DNA of 63,671 nt from Oscillospiraceae bacterium (lineage in GTDB: Bacteria > Bacillota > Clostridia > Oscillospirales > Ruminococcaceae), in contig JAFQUQ010000031.1 in NCBI GenBank assembly GCA_017408395.1, positions 1-63,671 of the forward strand, read 5' to 3'. The notes beneath the pieces are model-generated. The model ran no database searches, was not told the DNA's origin, and saw only the letters and a list, made by a program, of their open reading frames with translations. Within the stretch, counting starts at the first letter, position 1; every line of letters begins with the position of its first letter. Both the position numbers and the translations under genes were made by a program. This document shows positions 1 through 8,363 of the stretch, piece by piece.

Positions 1-2
1 GC

Positions 3-842
3 AAGAAAACTGAAAGCGACAAGTTTGCAGGTGCAGAAGCTACTTACGCAATCGAGGCACTTATGCACGACGGCAAGGCTCTTCAGGCAGGTACTTCACA
101 CTACTTCGGCGACGGCTTTGCAAAGGCTTTCGACATCGAATACACAGACAAGGAAAACAAGAAGGTCAACCCTCATCAGACAAGCTGGGGCGTTACAACA
201 CGTCTTATCGGTGCTATCATTATGACTCACGGCGATAACAACGGTCTTGTACTCCCTCCTGCTGTTGCACCTGTTCAGGCTGTTATCATTCCTATTGCAC
301 AGCATAAGGAAGGCGTTCTTGACAAGGCTAACGAGCTTTATGAGCGCATTAAGAACAGCGGCGTAAGAGTTAAGCTTGACGACAGCGACAACTCCGCAGG
401 CTGGAAGTTTGCTGAATATGAAATGAAGGGTGTGCCTGTAAGAATTGAGATCGGTCCTAAGGACATCGAAGCAGGTCAGTGCGTCGTTGCAACACGTCAC
501 AACGGCGAAAAGACCGTGGTTTCTCTTGACAAGCTTGAAGAAGCTGTTGCTGAAAAGCTTAAGGAAGTACACGACGGTCTTTACAAGAAGGCTCTTGAAA
601 ACCGTGAAAACAAGACCTACTCCTGCACAACAATGGATGAGATCGTTAAGGCTCTCGAAGAAAAGGGCGACGGCTTCATCAAGGCTATGTGGTGCGGCGA
701 CGAGGCTTGCGAAGACAAGGTAAAGGAAGTTACAGGCGTTGGCTCAAGATGTATTCCTTTTGAGCAGGAAAACCTCTCCGATAAGTGCGTATGCTGCGGA
801 AAGCCTGCGAATACAATGGTTTACTGGGGTAAGGCTTATTAA
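3..842 (+). CDS. proS: prolyl-tRNA synthetase, C-terminal part (5' truncated by window)
   Basis: This is the C-terminal 279 residues of a class II prolyl-tRNA synthetase, which charges tRNA-Pro in the cytoplasm. The reading frame is open from base 3, so the start lies outside the window. It contains a [13 protein letters not shown] stretch and a WGVTTR(L/I)IG motif-3 region, both typical of the archaeal/eukaryote-like (type 3) ProS found in many Clostridia. An anticodon-binding domain follows (PVQAVIIPI...). The Cys-rich tail (CGDEAC, later CVCC) ending in -GKAY is the zinc-binding C-terminal domain of that type. The stop overlaps the start of the next gene by one base. Identification is firm. 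Confidence 0.96.
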   Translation, partial: KKTESDKFAGAEATYAIEALMHDGKALQAGTSHYFGDGFAKAFDIEYTDKENKKVNPHQTSWGVTTRLIGAIIMTHGDNNGLVLPPAVAPVQAVIIPIAQHKEGVLDKANELYERIKNSGVRVKLDDSDNSAGWKFAEYEMKGVPVRIEIGPKDIEAGQCVVATRHNGEKTVVSLDKLEEAVAEKLKEVHDGLYKKALENRENKTYSCTTMDEIVKALEEKGDGFIKAMWCGDEACEDKVKEVTGVGSRCIPFEQENLSDKCVCCGKPANTMVYWGKAY

Positions 843-1180
843 TGAGCAGAGAAAAGTTTAGAGCAAATCTTGAATTTGACAAAAAGATCAGACTTGCAGG
901 GGTAATATGCTCGGCGGTCTGCCTTGCCGTAAGGCAGATAGTTTTTCCCGGAAGCGATATACCTGCATTGGTTATGCTTATACCGCTGGGTATTTCCATA
1001 ATTTTCGGGCTTGTTAAAATGCTTTCCATTTCTCCCGACTACCTTGAAGGCGCCATGGAGGACTGCAAGCAGGATATGCTTGAATTCAACGAAAAACACG
1101 CTGCTGCAAACATCATTGTTGATATAGGTACAGTGGTTGAAATTGCTGCGGCTGTGGTAATAATGATTTTCGGATGGTAA
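842..1180 (+). CDS. small membrane protein, unknown function
   Basis: A 112-residue protein whose ATG overlaps the proS stop codon (taATG), so it is probably translationally coupled to proS. It has three predicted hydrophobic segments: about residues 18-34, 40-60 and the C-terminal 20. A charged stretch (YLEGAMEDCKQDMLEFNEKH) lies between the second and third. I do not recognise a family. It could be a small integral membrane protein with no link to tRNA charging beyond gene order. Confidence 0.7.
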   Translation: MSREKFRANLEFDKKIRLAGVICSAVCLAVRQIVFPGSDIPALVMLIPLGISIIFGLVKMLSISPDYLEGAMEDCKQDMLEFNEKHAAANIIVDIGTVVEIAAAVVIMIFGW

Positions 1181-1197
1181 GAAACGGAGATTTGCGT

Positions 1198-1896
1198 ATG
1201 AAGAAAATTGTATGTGCACTGCTGACGCTGTGCTTGAGTTTAAGCTGTCTTACGGGCTGTCTTGCCGAAAAGAAGTTCCCCGGAAGCGATAAAATAGAGG
1301 CTATGCGTAAAACTGTTGCTGATTATGACAGCTGCCGCTACTACATCACCAACCTTGATACGGGAGTGCTTGAGCAGGTCTTTGCTTACTATTATGACGG
1401 CGAGGACAGGCAGGTTTACCTTTGCGAGGGTATGCAGGGCGGAGAGTATTATGCCGAATACAGCAATGGTCTGGAGCTTTTCCGTGAGGAAGACGGCGTG
1501 GGCGCAAACATCGGCAGCACCGACCCGACCTATGCAAAATACACAAGGGAAGAACCCCACCCATATTCAACGGGACAGCTTTTCTTCTATATAAATGGTT
1601 ATATCGAGGCGGCGGAGGAGCTTACCGACGAAAACGGCAATACTATTTATATGTACTATTATAACCTTGAAAAGCTCAACAAGGTCCTTGATGAGGCGGT
1701 ATCGGAATTCTCCACGGCTTATGCATTCGATCCCGACGGAAATTTCCTCTATTTCAGACAGCATAACGCTTCTGCGGACTACACCGACGATAACGGTGTG
1801 CCTATCAGCTTTGCCTATGAAATAACGGTACACGACGTAAACTCCCTGACGGAGCTTGAAAACCCCGTTGTTATAGGCGGAAGCGCAGTAAAATAA
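1198..1896 (+). CDS. secreted lipoprotein, unknown function
   Basis: I chose ATG 1198 because MKKIVCALLTLCLSLSCLTG is a standard type II signal peptide, and an acggag ribosome binding site lies just upstream; the frame extends further 5' to 1174. The lipobox LTGC predicts cleavage before Cys20 and lipidation on the outer face of the membrane. The mature part of about 210 residues is acidic and rich in Tyr and Gly (YYYDGED, GGEYYAEYSNG, MYYYNLEKLN), suggesting a beta-rich extracellular domain. I recognise no family. An intrinsic terminator follows directly, so it ends the proS transcription unit. Confidence 0.75.
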   Translation: MKKIVCALLTLCLSLSCLTGCLAEKKFPGSDKIEAMRKTVADYDSCRYYITNLDTGVLEQVFAYYYDGEDRQVYLCEGMQGGEYYAEYSNGLELFREEDGVGANIGSTDPTYAKYTREEPHPYSTGQLFFYINGYIEAAEELTDENGNTIYMYYYNLEKLNKVLDEAVSEFSTAYAFDPDGNFLYFRQHNASADYTDDNGVPISFAYEITVHDVNSLTELENPVVIGGSAVK

Positions 1897-1906
1897 AATC
1901 AAATCG

Positions 1907-1935
1907 GGGTACGGAACGTTCCGTGCCCTGTTTTT
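1907..1935 (+). terminator. intrinsic terminator after the lipoprotein gene
   Basis: An 8-bp stem GGGTACGG / CCGTGCCC (one T-G wobble) with the loop AACGTT is followed by TG and five Ts. Confidence 0.75.
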
Positions 1936-2046
1936 AAACATCAAGTATGTGCAGATACGGTAGGTTTTATACGGAAAATATGTCGGTTTGTGCAAGGTTG
2001 ATAAAAATATGGCGTGGTTTGAGTCAAAATTCTATCTTAAAACCAC

Positions 2047-2075
2047 TTGCAATGGGTTGAATCGTGTGATAAAAT
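2047..2075 (+). promoter_or_regulatory. sigma-A promoter for the candidate RNA
   Basis: TTGCAA at 2047-2052 and TAAAAT at 2070-2075 are separated by 17 bases. Transcription should begin near 2082. Because a terminator lies at 2255-2281, this promoter most simply drives the short RNA between them. Confidence 0.55.
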
Positions 2076-2081
2076 ATATAT

Positions 2082-2281
2082 TGCGTGACTGCAACAAGAT
2101 ATGCGATGAAGCGAAAGGTGGCCGGCGGTTTGTCGGGGAATTTTCGCAGAGTATGTCCGATTTTAAACCGGGCGGCTGTAATACGACACTGTGAGTGCTT
2201 AAACCATCGGCAATGGGTAACCTATGTCGGCAGGTAAGCTGTGCGTAAGTCGGTTCGGAAAACTATGTTTTCCGATTTTTT
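2082..2281 (+). ncRNA. candidate stand-alone structured RNA (~200 nt) or attenuated S10 leader
   Basis: No convincing ORF with a ribosome binding site lies here; the only frame (1988-2194) runs across the promoter. GCCGGCGGTTT (2121-2131) pairs with AAACCGGGCGGC (2165-2176), giving about 10 bp with one bulge. Inside it, TCGG (2133-2136) pairs with CCGA (2157-2160). GCGAAA (2111-2116) is complementary to TTTCGC (2142-2147) in the enclosed loop, which would form a pseudoknot. Smaller hairpins follow (CCAT/ATGG at 2204-2216). The unit ends in a strong terminator. I see no hallmark of RNase P, SRP RNA or tmRNA. It could be a known family such as 6S or the raiA-motif RNA, an rpsJ leader with an attenuator, or something new. 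Confidence 0.5.
2255..2281 (+). terminator. intrinsic terminator upstream of rpsJ
   Basis: A perfect 9-bp stem TCGGAAAAC / GTTTTCCGA with the loop TAT is followed by six Ts. It ends the candidate RNA, or acts as an attenuator for the S10 operon. Confidence 0.85.
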
Positions 2282-2319
2282 AATATAAACGGCACGATAC
2301 ACACGGCAGCGTTGCGATA

Positions 2320-2351
2320 TTACAAATGGCGATCAGACATTTATATATAAT
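2320..2351 (+). promoter_or_regulatory. possible promoter of the S10 operon
   Basis: A consensus TATAAT lies at 2346-2351, downstream of the terminator and 54 bases before the rpsJ start. The -35 is poor: TTACAA at 2320-2325 has a 20-base spacer. If used, it would separate rpsJ transcription from the RNA upstream. Confidence 0.4.
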
Positions 2352-2405
2352 GGCTTTTCACCGTCTCGTCCCCCCAACATTATTATTTTATAGGAGGCGA
2401 TTCCA

Positions 2406-2720
2406 GTGGCAGTCAATGAAAAAATCAGAATCAGAGTAAAAGGTTTCGACCACGCTGTAGTTGACGCAGCAGCAGCAAAGATTGTTGATGCAGCTAAGCG
2501 CAGCGGAGCAAGAGTTTCAGGTCCTATCCCACTTCCTACAGACAAGGAAATTATCACAATTCTCCGTGCTGTACACAAGTACAAGGATAGCCGTGAGCAG
2601 TTTGAACTGAGAACACACAAGAGACTTATCGATGTTATCAGACCAACTGCTAAGACAACTGAAGCACTTCAGGGTCTTGAACTTCCTGCAGGTGTTGACA
2701 TCGTAATGGAAATCAAGTAA
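2406..2720 (+). CDS. rpsJ: 30S ribosomal protein S10
   Basis: A 104-residue S10, a 30S head protein and first gene of the S10 operon. The start is GTG 2406, seven bases after a strong TAGGAGGCG ribosome binding site; the protein then reads (M)[15 protein letters not shown]. The family signature appears as SGPIPLPT and the region around RTHKRLIDV. The length is normal. The 5' leader follows the terminator at 2255-2281, so expression may depend on the promoter at 2346 or on read-through. Confidence 0.97.
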   Translation: MAVNEKIRIRVKGFDHAVVDAAAAKIVDAAKRSGARVSGPIPLPTDKEIITILRAVHKYKDSREQFELRTHKRLIDVIRPTAKTTEALQGLELPAGVDIVMEIK

Positions 2721-2762
2721 TTTTTAATTACCATTTCCCAAAGATAATCAACCGCAGGTCAT

Positions 2763-2778
2763 GTTGTGGAAACACAAC
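2763..2778 (+). other. GAAA-tetraloop hairpin between rpsJ and rplC
   Basis: GTTGTG-GAAA-CACAAC is a perfect 6-bp stem with a GNRA loop in the rpsJ-rplC spacer, nine bases before the rplC ribosome binding site. It has no T-tract, so it is more likely a processing or protein-binding element than a terminator. Confidence 0.4.
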
Positions 2779-2801
2779 CAATAACCAAAGGAGGAAAAAT
2801 C

Positions 2802-3443
2802 ATGACAAAGGCAATCATCGGTAAGAAAATCGGTATGACACAGATTTTCGACGAAGCAACTAATAAGGTTATTCCTTTGACAGTTGTAGAAGCCGGCCCA
2901 TGCGTTGTTGTTCAGAAGAAGACTGTTGAAAATGACGGTTACAGCGCAGTACAGATCGGTTTCGGTGACCTCAGAGAAAAGCTTGTAAACAAGCCTATGA
3001 AGGGTCACTTTGCAAAGGCTGACGTAGCAGCAAAGAGAACTCTGAAGGAATTCAGACTCGACAACGCTGAGTCAGTAGAAGTAGGTACAATCCTTAAGGC
3101 TGATACTTTTGAAGTAGGCGACATCGTTGATGTAAGCGGTACTTCCAAGGGTAAGGGCTATCAGGGTACCGTTAAGAAGAACAACAATTCAAGAATCAAG
3201 GAAACTCACGGTTCCGGTCCTGTTCACAGACACGCAGGTTCCATGGGTGCTTGTTCCTCACCTTCCCGTATTTTCAAGGGCAAGAAGCTCCCTGGTCACA
3301 TGGGTGCTGAAAAGGTTACAGTACAGAATCTTGAAATTGTTAAGATTGATGCAGAAAACAACCTTATCGCAATCAAGGGTGCAATTCCCGGTCCTAAGAA
3401 CGGAATTGTTACAATCTGCGACTGCGTAAAGAAAAAGGCTTAA
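2802..3443 (+). CDS. rplC: 50S ribosomal protein L3
   Basis: L3 (213 residues) binds near the 3' end of 23S rRNA and is one of the first proteins in 50S assembly. I place the start at ATG 2802 ([18 protein letters not shown]) because AAAGGAGG lies seven bases upstream; the frame extends to 2766 with no support. The conserved central segment ([13 protein letters not shown]...[14 protein letters not shown]) is intact, including the Gln in KGYQG that is methylated in many bacteria. It is followed by rplD after 18 bases. Confidence 0.97.
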   Translation: MTKAIIGKKIGMTQIFDEATNKVIPLTVVEAGPCVVVQKKTVENDGYSAVQIGFGDLREKLVNKPMKGHFAKADVAAKRTLKEFRLDNAESVEVGTILKADTFEVGDIVDVSGTSKGKGYQGTVKKNNNSRIKETHGSGPVHRHAGSMGACSSPSRIFKGKKLPGHMGAEKVTVQNLEIVKIDAENNLIAIKGAIPGPKNGIVTICDCVKKKA

Positions 3444-3461
3444 TGGAAGGAGGAAGCAGTA

Positions 3462-4088
3462 ATGCCTAGTTTAAAAGTTCTCGATATGACAGGTAAAGAG
3501 GTTTCCAACATTGAGCTGTCAGATGCAATTTTCGGTATCGAACCAAACGAAGCTGCTATGCACACAATGGTAGTTAACTACCTCGCAAATCAGCGCCAGG
3601 GCACACAGTCCACACTCACCCGTACAGAGGTTAGCGGCGGCGGCAGAAAGCCTTGGAGACAGAAGGGTACAGGTCACGCAAGACAGGGTTCCATCAGAGC
3701 TCCTCAGTGGAGACACGGTGGTGTTGCTCTCGGTCCTAAGCCAAGATCATACCGTTTCGTTGTAAACAAGAAGTTAAAGAGACTTGCTATGAAGTCTGCT
3801 CTGTCTGTAAAGGTTATGGATAACAACATGATCGTTCTCGATTCCATCAAGATGGAAGAATACAAGACAAAGACTATTGTTAATATGCTCAAGGCTATCG
3901 AAGCAGAGGGCAAGAAGGCTCTCATCGTTATGCCTGAGGTTGACAGCTTCATCGTTAAGAGCGCTGCAAACATCCCCGGTGTTAAGACAGCTCTCGTAAA
4001 CACAATCAACGTATACGACATCCTCAACGCTGAAAAGTTCATCGTTGTTAAGGATGCAGTTGCTAAAATTGAGGAGGTGTACGCATAA
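3462..4088 (+). CDS. rplD: 50S ribosomal protein L4
   Basis: L4 (208 residues) lines the peptide exit tunnel. The conserved loop that reaches the tunnel is visible as [19 protein letters not shown]. The start follows an AAGGAGG site. In E. coli L4 also represses its own S10 operon; whether it does so here through the leader upstream of rpsJ is unknown. The stop overlaps the rplW start by one base, implying coupled translation. Confidence 0.97.
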   Translation: MPSLKVLDMTGKEVSNIELSDAIFGIEPNEAAMHTMVVNYLANQRQGTQSTLTRTEVSGGGRKPWRQKGTGHARQGSIRAPQWRHGGVALGPKPRSYRFVVNKKLKRLAMKSALSVKVMDNNMIVLDSIKMEEYKTKTIVNMLKAIEAEGKKALIVMPEVDSFIVKSAANIPGVKTALVNTINVYDILNAEKFIVVKDAVAKIEEVYA

Positions 4089-4378
4089 TGCTGGCACAGG
4101 ACATCGTAATCAAGCCAATCATTACTGAAAAAAGCATGGCTGGTCTTCAGGAAAACAAGTACACTTTCAAGGTAGCTAAGAAGGCTAACAAGATTGAAAT
4201 TGCCAAGGCAGTTGAAGAACTCTTCGGAGTTAAGGTTGCTAAGGTTAACACTATGAATGTAAGAGGCCGCGCTAAGAGAATGGGTATGCACTCCGGTTAC
4301 ACTTCTTCCTGGAAGAAGGCAATCGTTACTCTCGCAGCTGATTCCAAGACTATCGAATTCTTCGATGGCATGATGTAA
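4088..4378 (+). CDS. rplW: 50S ribosomal protein L23
   Basis: L23 (96 residues) sits at the tunnel exit and docks trigger factor and SRP. Typical features are the opening [12 protein letters not shown] and the [15 protein letters not shown] segment. Its ATG overlaps the rplD stop (taATG), and its own ribosome binding site (GAGGAGGTG) lies inside the rplD end. Confidence 0.96.
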   Translation: MLAQDIVIKPIITEKSMAGLQENKYTFKVAKKANKIEIAKAVEELFGVKVAKVNTMNVRGRAKRMGMHSGYTSSWKKAIVTLAADSKTIEFFDGMM

Positions 4379-4393
4379 GGCCATTACGGCTTT

Positions 4394-4423
4394 TACTCCT
4401 TGGTCTTTTAAATAAGACCTGAG
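4394..4423 (+). other. hairpin between rplW and rplB
   Basis: GGTCTT (4402-4407) and AAGACC (4414-4419) pair around TTAAAT, and an outer ACTC/GAGT pair extends the stem. No T-run follows. It occupies the 105-base spacer before rplB and may be a processing or stability element. Confidence 0.4.
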
Positions 4424-4483
4424 TAGGTATGGAAGGTAAAGCTTCCGCAAAACATCGCAAAATTATAAAGGAGATTGACTACA

Positions 4484-5317
4484 ATGGCTATTAAATCATA
4501 CAAGCCTACCACTCCGTCCAGAAGACAGATGACAGTTACTGATTACAGCGGTCTTTCCAAGGTAGCTCCTGAGAAGAGCCTTCTTGCTCCTCTTAAGAAG
4601 AACTCCGGCAGAAACAGCTACGGCAGAATCACTGTTCGTCACAGAGGCGGCGGTAACAGAAGAAAGTACAGAATTATCGACTTCAAGAGAGATAAGCAGG
4701 GCATGAACGCTACTGTTCTCACACTTGAATACGATCCAAACAGAAGCGCATTCATCGCTCTCGTTCAGTACGAGGACGGCGAAAAGAGATACATCATCGC
4801 TCCTAACGGCCTTAAGGTCGGCGATGTAATCCGTGCAGGCGCTGATTCAGATATCAAGCCAGGTAATGCTCTTGCTCTCGCAAACATTCCTGTTGGTACA
4901 TTTATCCACAACATTGAGCTTTACCCCGGTAAGGGCGCTCAGCTTGTTCGTGCAGCCGGTAACATGGCTCAGCTCATGGGTAAGGAAGAATCCTACGCTC
5001 TCGTTAGACTTCCTTCCGGTGAAATGAGAAAGGTTGCAATCAATTGTATGGCTACTATCGGTCAGGTTTCCAACATCGACCACGAAAACGTTAATGTTGG
5101 TAAGGCTGGTAAGACACGTCACAAGGGCATCAGACCTACAGTTCGTGGTTCTGTAATGAACCCATGCGATCACCCACACGGTGGTGGTGAAGGTAAGTCC
5201 CCTGTTGGTCGTCCGGGTCCTGTTACACCATGGGGCAAGCCAGCACTTGGTTATAAGACAAGAGCTAAGCACAACAGAACTGACAAGTTCATCGTTAAGA
5301 GAAGAAACGGTAAGTAA
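4484..5317 (+). CDS. rplB: 50S ribosomal protein L2
   Basis: L2 (277 residues) is needed for subunit joining and peptidyl transfer. I start it at ATG 4484 ([14 protein letters not shown]), ten bases after AAAGGAGA; a TTG at 4475 in the same frame has no support. The hallmark C-terminal [16 protein letters not shown] segment, with the conserved His next to the peptidyl transferase centre, is present. Length is normal. Confidence 0.97.
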   Translation: MAIKSYKPTTPSRRQMTVTDYSGLSKVAPEKSLLAPLKKNSGRNSYGRITVRHRGGGNRRKYRIIDFKRDKQGMNATVLTLEYDPNRSAFIALVQYEDGEKRYIIAPNGLKVGDVIRAGADSDIKPGNALALANIPVGTFIHNIELYPGKGAQLVRAAGNMAQLMGKEESYALVRLPSGEMRKVAINCMATIGQVSNIDHENVNVGKAGKTRHKGIRPTVRGSVMNPCDHPHGGGEGKSPVGRPGPVTPWGKPALGYKTRAKHNRTDKFIVKRRNGK

Positions 5318-5368
5318 TCGTAAGCTTTTCATCAAAATATCAATTAATAAACTCATAGGAATCGTAAA

Positions 5369-5411
5369 GAGGAATGTATGCAGCGGCAATGCCGTTCATA
5401 CATCTTGCCTC
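5369..5411 (+). other. long hairpin between rplB and rpsS
   Basis: ATGTATG (5374-5380) pairs with CATACAT (5397-5403), and CGGC (5384-5387) pairs with GCCG (5391-5394) inside. GAGG and CCTC close the base (5369-5372 / 5408-5411). There is no T-tract. It sits 26 bases before the rpsS start and its ribosome binding site GAGGGGAGG. Confidence 0.55.
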
Positions 5412-5436
5412 TGATTGTGAGAGGGGAGGAAAACCA

Positions 5437-5721
5437 ATGAGCAGAAGCGTAAAGAAGGGCCCTTATGTCCAGGAAGTCCTTTTAAAGAGAGTTATCGCTA
5501 TGAACGAAGCAGGTGAAAAGAAGGTTCTTAAGACCTGGAGCAGAGCTTCCACAATTTTCCCTGATTTCGTAGGTCATACATTTGCTGTTCACGACGGCAG
5601 AAAGCATGTTCCTGTATATGTAACAGAGGACATGGTTGGTCACAAGCTCGGTGAATTTGCACCAACAAGAACCTATAAGGGTCATGCAGGTTCAAAGACA
5701 TCCAATAACGGTAAGAAATAA
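5437..5721 (+). CDS. rpsS: 30S ribosomal protein S19
   Basis: S19 (94 residues) is a head protein of the 30S subunit that contacts S13. I start at ATG 5437 ([13 protein letters not shown]), eight bases after GGGGAGG; the open frame extending to 5374 runs through the hairpin and is not family-like. The conserved [19 protein letters not shown]-terminus is present. Confidence 0.97.
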   Translation: MSRSVKKGPYVQEVLLKRVIAMNEAGEKKVLKTWSRASTIFPDFVGHTFAVHDGRKHVPVYVTEDMVGHKLGEFAPTRTYKGHAGSKTSNNGKK

Positions 5722-5741
5722 GGTAGAGAGGAGAATTTAGA

Positions 5742-6077
5742 ATGGAAGCAAGAGCATATCTTAAAAATGCTCGCATAGCACCTAGAAAGGTTCAGATCGT
5801 TCTCGACCTCATCAGAGGCAAGGACGTTGAAACAGCTATGGCGATTTTAAAGAACACACCTAAGTCTGCCTGTGAATACCTGGAGAAGCTTCTTAAGTCT
5901 GCAATCGCAAACGCTGAAAACAACTTCGGTATGGATAAGGCTAACCTTTATGTATCAGAGTGTTTCGTTTGCCCAGGACCTATCATGAAGAGAATTATGC
6001 CTAGAGCACAGGGCAGAGCATTCCGCATCCTCAAGAGAACATCCCACGTTACTCTTGTGGTTAAGGAAAAAGAATAA
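5742..6077 (+). CDS. rplV: 50S ribosomal protein L22
   Basis: L22 (111 residues) has an extended beta-hairpin that reaches the exit tunnel. The family pattern is clear: [18 protein letters not shown] near the start and [21 protein letters not shown] at the end. It follows rpsS by 20 bases with a GAGAGGAG ribosome binding site. Confidence 0.97.
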   Translation: MEARAYLKNARIAPRKVQIVLDLIRGKDVETAMAILKNTPKSACEYLEKLLKSAIANAENNFGMDKANLYVSECFVCPGPIMKRIMPRAQGRAFRILKRTSHVTLVVKEKE

Positions 6078-6099
6078 GTCGAAAGAGGAGGTAAACTAA

Positions 6100-6846
6100 A
6101 TGGGACAGAAAGTTAATCCACACGGTCTTCGTGTCGGCGTAATCAAAGATTGGGACTCCCGCTGGTTTGCAAACAAAGCAACTTTCGGCGATACTTTAGT
6201 TGAAGATTACAACGTTCGTAACTATATTAAGAAGAACCTTTATGCAGCAGGCGTTCCTAAGATCGAAATCGAAAGATTTGCTGACAAGGTTAGAATTCAT
6301 GTTCACTGCGCTAAGCCTGGTATCGTAATCGGCAGAGGCGGCGAAAACATTGAAAAGCTTCGTCTTGATGTTGAAAAGATGATCGGCAAGTCCGTAGCTA
6401 TCAACATTGTTGAAGTTAAGTCTCCTGATCTCAATGCACAGCTCGTTGCTGAAAGCATCGCTGCTCAGCTCGAAAACCGTGCATCCTTCAGAAGAGCTAT
6501 GAAGCAGGCAATCGGCAGAGCAATGAAGCTTGGTGCAAGAGGTATCAAGGTAATGGTAAGCGGCCGTCTCGGCGGTGCTGAAATCGCTCGTTCCGAAACA
6601 TACCACGAAGGTACAATTCCACTTCAGACAATCCGTGCTGATATTGACTATGGTTTTGCTGAAGCACACACAACATACGGCCGTCTTGGTATCAAGACAT
6701 GGATCTACAAGGGCGAAGTTCTTAAGGGCGATGTAAACGCTGCTAAGACAGAAAAGCCTGAAAGAAAGCCACGCCGTGCTAACAGCGACAGACCACGCAA
6801 CAACGGCAGAGGCCGTGCAGAAAGAAAAGAAGGAGGTAACCAGTAA
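6100..6846 (+). CDS. rpsC: 30S ribosomal protein S3
   Basis: S3 (248 residues) forms part of the mRNA entry channel. It has the KH domain ([14 protein letters not shown]) and the C-terminal signature [12 protein letters not shown]...[13 protein letters not shown]. The last 35 residues are a basic, low-complexity tail ([20 protein letters not shown]) longer than in B. subtilis; such tails are common in Clostridia. The stop overlaps the rplP ATG by one base. Confidence 0.97.
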   Translation: MGQKVNPHGLRVGVIKDWDSRWFANKATFGDTLVEDYNVRNYIKKNLYAAGVPKIEIERFADKVRIHVHCAKPGIVIGRGGENIEKLRLDVEKMIGKSVAINIVEVKSPDLNAQLVAESIAAQLENRASFRRAMKQAIGRAMKLGARGIKVMVSGRLGGAEIARSETYHEGTIPLQTIRADIDYGFAEAHTTYGRLGIKTWIYKGEVLKGDVNAAKTEKPERKPRRANSDRPRNNGRGRAERKEGGNQ

Positions 6847-7274
6847 TGCTTCTTCCAAAGAGAGTTAAGTACAGAAGAGTACAGAGAGGCAGACTTACAG
6901 GTAAGGCTTACAGAGGCAACACTGTTTCCAACGGTGATTTCGGTCTCCAGGCACTTGAACCTGCATGGATTACCTCTAACCAGATCGAAGCTGCCCGTAT
7001 CGCTATGACACGTTACATCAAGCGTGGCGGTCAGGTTTGGATCAAGATATTCCCCGACAAGCCAATTACAGAAAAGCCTGCTGAAACACGAATGGGTTCC
7101 GGTAAGGGTTCACCTGAATACTGGGTTGCTGTAGTTAAGCCGGGCAGAGTATTATTTGAAATCGCAGGTGTATCCGAAGAAGTTGCACGTGAAGCTATGC
7201 GTCTTGCTATGCATAAGCTCCCTGTTAAGTGCAAGTTCGTCACACGTCAGGCAGAACAGGAGGCGAGTGTATAA
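6846..7274 (+). CDS. rplP: 50S ribosomal protein L16
   Basis: L16 (142 residues) positions the A-site tRNA and is required for late 50S assembly. It begins [15 protein letters not shown] and contains the conserved [13 protein letters not shown] and [19 protein letters not shown] segments. It is coupled to both neighbours by one-base stop/start overlaps. Confidence 0.97.
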   Translation: MLLPKRVKYRRVQRGRLTGKAYRGNTVSNGDFGLQALEPAWITSNQIEAARIAMTRYIKRGGQVWIKIFPDKPITEKPAETRMGSGKGSPEYWVAVVKPGRVLFEIAGVSEEVAREAMRLAMHKLPVKCKFVTRQAEQEASV

Positions 7275-7465
7275 TGAAGGCAGCAGAAGTAAGAGAAATG
7301 ACTACTCTTGAGCTTGAAAACAAGCTTCTTGATCTTAAGAAGGAGCTTTTTGCACTTCGTTTTCAGCTCGCAGTTAATCAGCTTGACAACCCAACACGTT
7401 TAAAGGCTGTTAAGAAGGACATTGCCCGCATTAAGACTGTAATGCGTGAGCGTTCCGAACAGTAA
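7274..7465 (+). CDS. rpmC: 50S ribosomal protein L29
   Basis: L29 (63 residues) lies by L23 at the tunnel exit. Start ATG 7274 overlaps the rplP stop, and AGGAGGCG lies just upstream inside rplP. The protein reads [18 protein letters not shown] with the conserved [16 protein letters not shown] core. Confidence 0.96.
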   Translation: MKAAEVREMTTLELENKLLDLKKELFALRFQLAVNQLDNPTRLKAVKKDIARIKTVMRERSEQ

Positions 7466-7484
7466 TTGAAGGAGGGTTATAGAA

Positions 7485-7742
7485 ATGGCTGAGAGAAATC
7501 TTAGAAAGACCAGAGTCGGTAAGGTAGTATCCAACAAGATGGATAAGACTATCGTTGTTGCAATCGTAGACAGCGTACAGCATCCTCTCTACAAGAAGAT
7601 CATCAAGAGAACAATCAAGCTTAAGGCTCACGATGAAAACAATGTTTGCAACATCGGCGACCGCGTTGAAATCATGGAAACCCGTCCTATATCCAAGGAT
7701 AAGAGATGGCGTTTAGTAAAGGTTATTGAGCAGGCTAAGTAA
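7485..7742 (+). CDS. rpsQ: 30S ribosomal protein S17
   Basis: S17 (85 residues) is a primary 16S rRNA-binding protein. Conserved parts are [19 protein letters not shown] and the signature [20 protein letters not shown]. It is the last gene before a 237-base spacer holding a second promoter, so it probably ends the promoter-proximal half of the cluster. Confidence 0.97.
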   Translation: MAERNLRKTRVGKVVSNKMDKTIVVAIVDSVQHPLYKKIIKRTIKLKAHDENNVCNIGDRVEIMETRPISKDKRWRLVKVIEQAK

Positions 7743-7757
7743 AAAAATGCATTATGT

Positions 7758-7798
7758 CCCCTTGTATATTGGCTAAAATGCCGATTGACACCAAGGGG
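7758..7798 (+). other. hairpin spanning the -35 of the rplN promoter
   Basis: CCCCTTG (7758-7764) pairs with CAAGGGG (7792-7798), and ATTGGC (7768-7773) pairs with GCCGAT (7780-7785) inside. There is no T-tract after it. In read-through RNA it would fold just after rpsQ; in DNA it overlaps the TTGACA box. Confidence 0.5.
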
Positions 7799-7813
7799 CT
7801 AGTGTGCTATAAT
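7785..7813 (+). promoter_or_regulatory. consensus sigma-A promoter upstream of rplN
   Basis: TTGACA (7785-7790), a 17-base spacer and TATAAT (7808-7813) match the sigma-A consensus at all 12 positions. Transcription should begin near 7820, giving rplN and downstream genes their own strong start. Confidence 0.85.
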
Positions 7814-7819
7814 TATACT

Positions 7820-7970
7820 TCGATGGGCGTTGTAAATCGACGTGTGTCTGTGTGCCAAGTCACGAAACGCACGGGAACGTTGAAGCGTCTGAGCTTGTAA
7901 ATAAATCAAAATTTATATGAAGTGCGGTCAGGAATGACCTGGCCGCAGCTTCTGTAAAATTAGGAAGGAG
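7820..7970 (+). promoter_or_regulatory. structured leader of rplN
   Basis: The 5' leader made from the promoter at 7785 is about 160 nt with no ORF of note. GAAG-T-GCGGTCAGG (7919-7932) pairs with CCTGGCCGC-AG-CTTC (7938-7952) around AATGA, a hairpin of 13 pairs with a small internal loop. Further upstream, CTTC/GAAG and CGTT/AACG elements can pair around 7820-7890. The hairpin ends 9 bases before the rplN ribosome binding site (AGGAAGGAG). A role as binding site for a ribosomal protein repressor is inference. Confidence 0.5.
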
Positions 7971-7979
7971 TAATGCGCT

Positions 7980-8348
7980 GTGGTACAGATGCAGACTTAT
8001 TTAAAAGTCGCTGATAATACAGGTGCCAAGGAACTTATGTGTATCAGAGTTCTCGGTGGTACTCGCAGAAGATATGCTAATATCGGCGATGTAGTTGTTG
8101 CTTCCGTTAAGAAAGCAACACCAGGCGGCGTTGTTAAGAAGGGCGACGTTGTAAAGGCAGTTATCGTTCGTTCAGCTAAGGGCCTCCGCCGTGAAGACGG
8201 AACCTACATCAGATTTGACGAAAATGCTGCTGTAATTATCAAGGAAGACAAGAATCCAAGAGGAACACGTATTTTTGGACCTGTTGCAAGAGAGCTCAGA
8301 GACAAGGATTATATCAAGATCCTTTCACTTGCTCCGGAAGTACTTTAA
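7980..8348 (+). CDS. rplN: 50S ribosomal protein L14
   Basis: L14 (122 residues) forms an intersubunit bridge with 16S rRNA. The start is GTG 7980, nine bases after AGGAAGGAG; the next ATG (7989) would be too far. The signature region [21 protein letters not shown] and the C-terminal [23 protein letters not shown] are typical. It is the first gene after the internal promoter. Confidence 0.97.
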   Translation: MVQMQTYLKVADNTGAKELMCIRVLGGTRRRYANIGDVVVASVKKATPGGVVKKGDVVKAVIVRSAKGLRREDGTYIRFDENAAVIIKEDKNPRGTRIFGPVARELRDKDYIKILSLAPEVL

Positions 8349-8363
8349 GGAGGTGCCCTGATT

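Noticed and set aside
1988-2194. 68-residue ORF upstream of rpsJ
   Set aside because: It crosses a promoter and a region with strong RNA structure, has no clear ribosome binding site, and the product resembles no protein family.
3704-4450. 248-residue minus-strand ORF across rplD and rplW
   Set aside because: Antisense to two certain ribosomal protein genes; the frame is open only because of their codon use.
6196-6858. 220-residue minus-strand ORF across rpsC
   Set aside because: Shadow of S3; no ribosome binding site and no family features.
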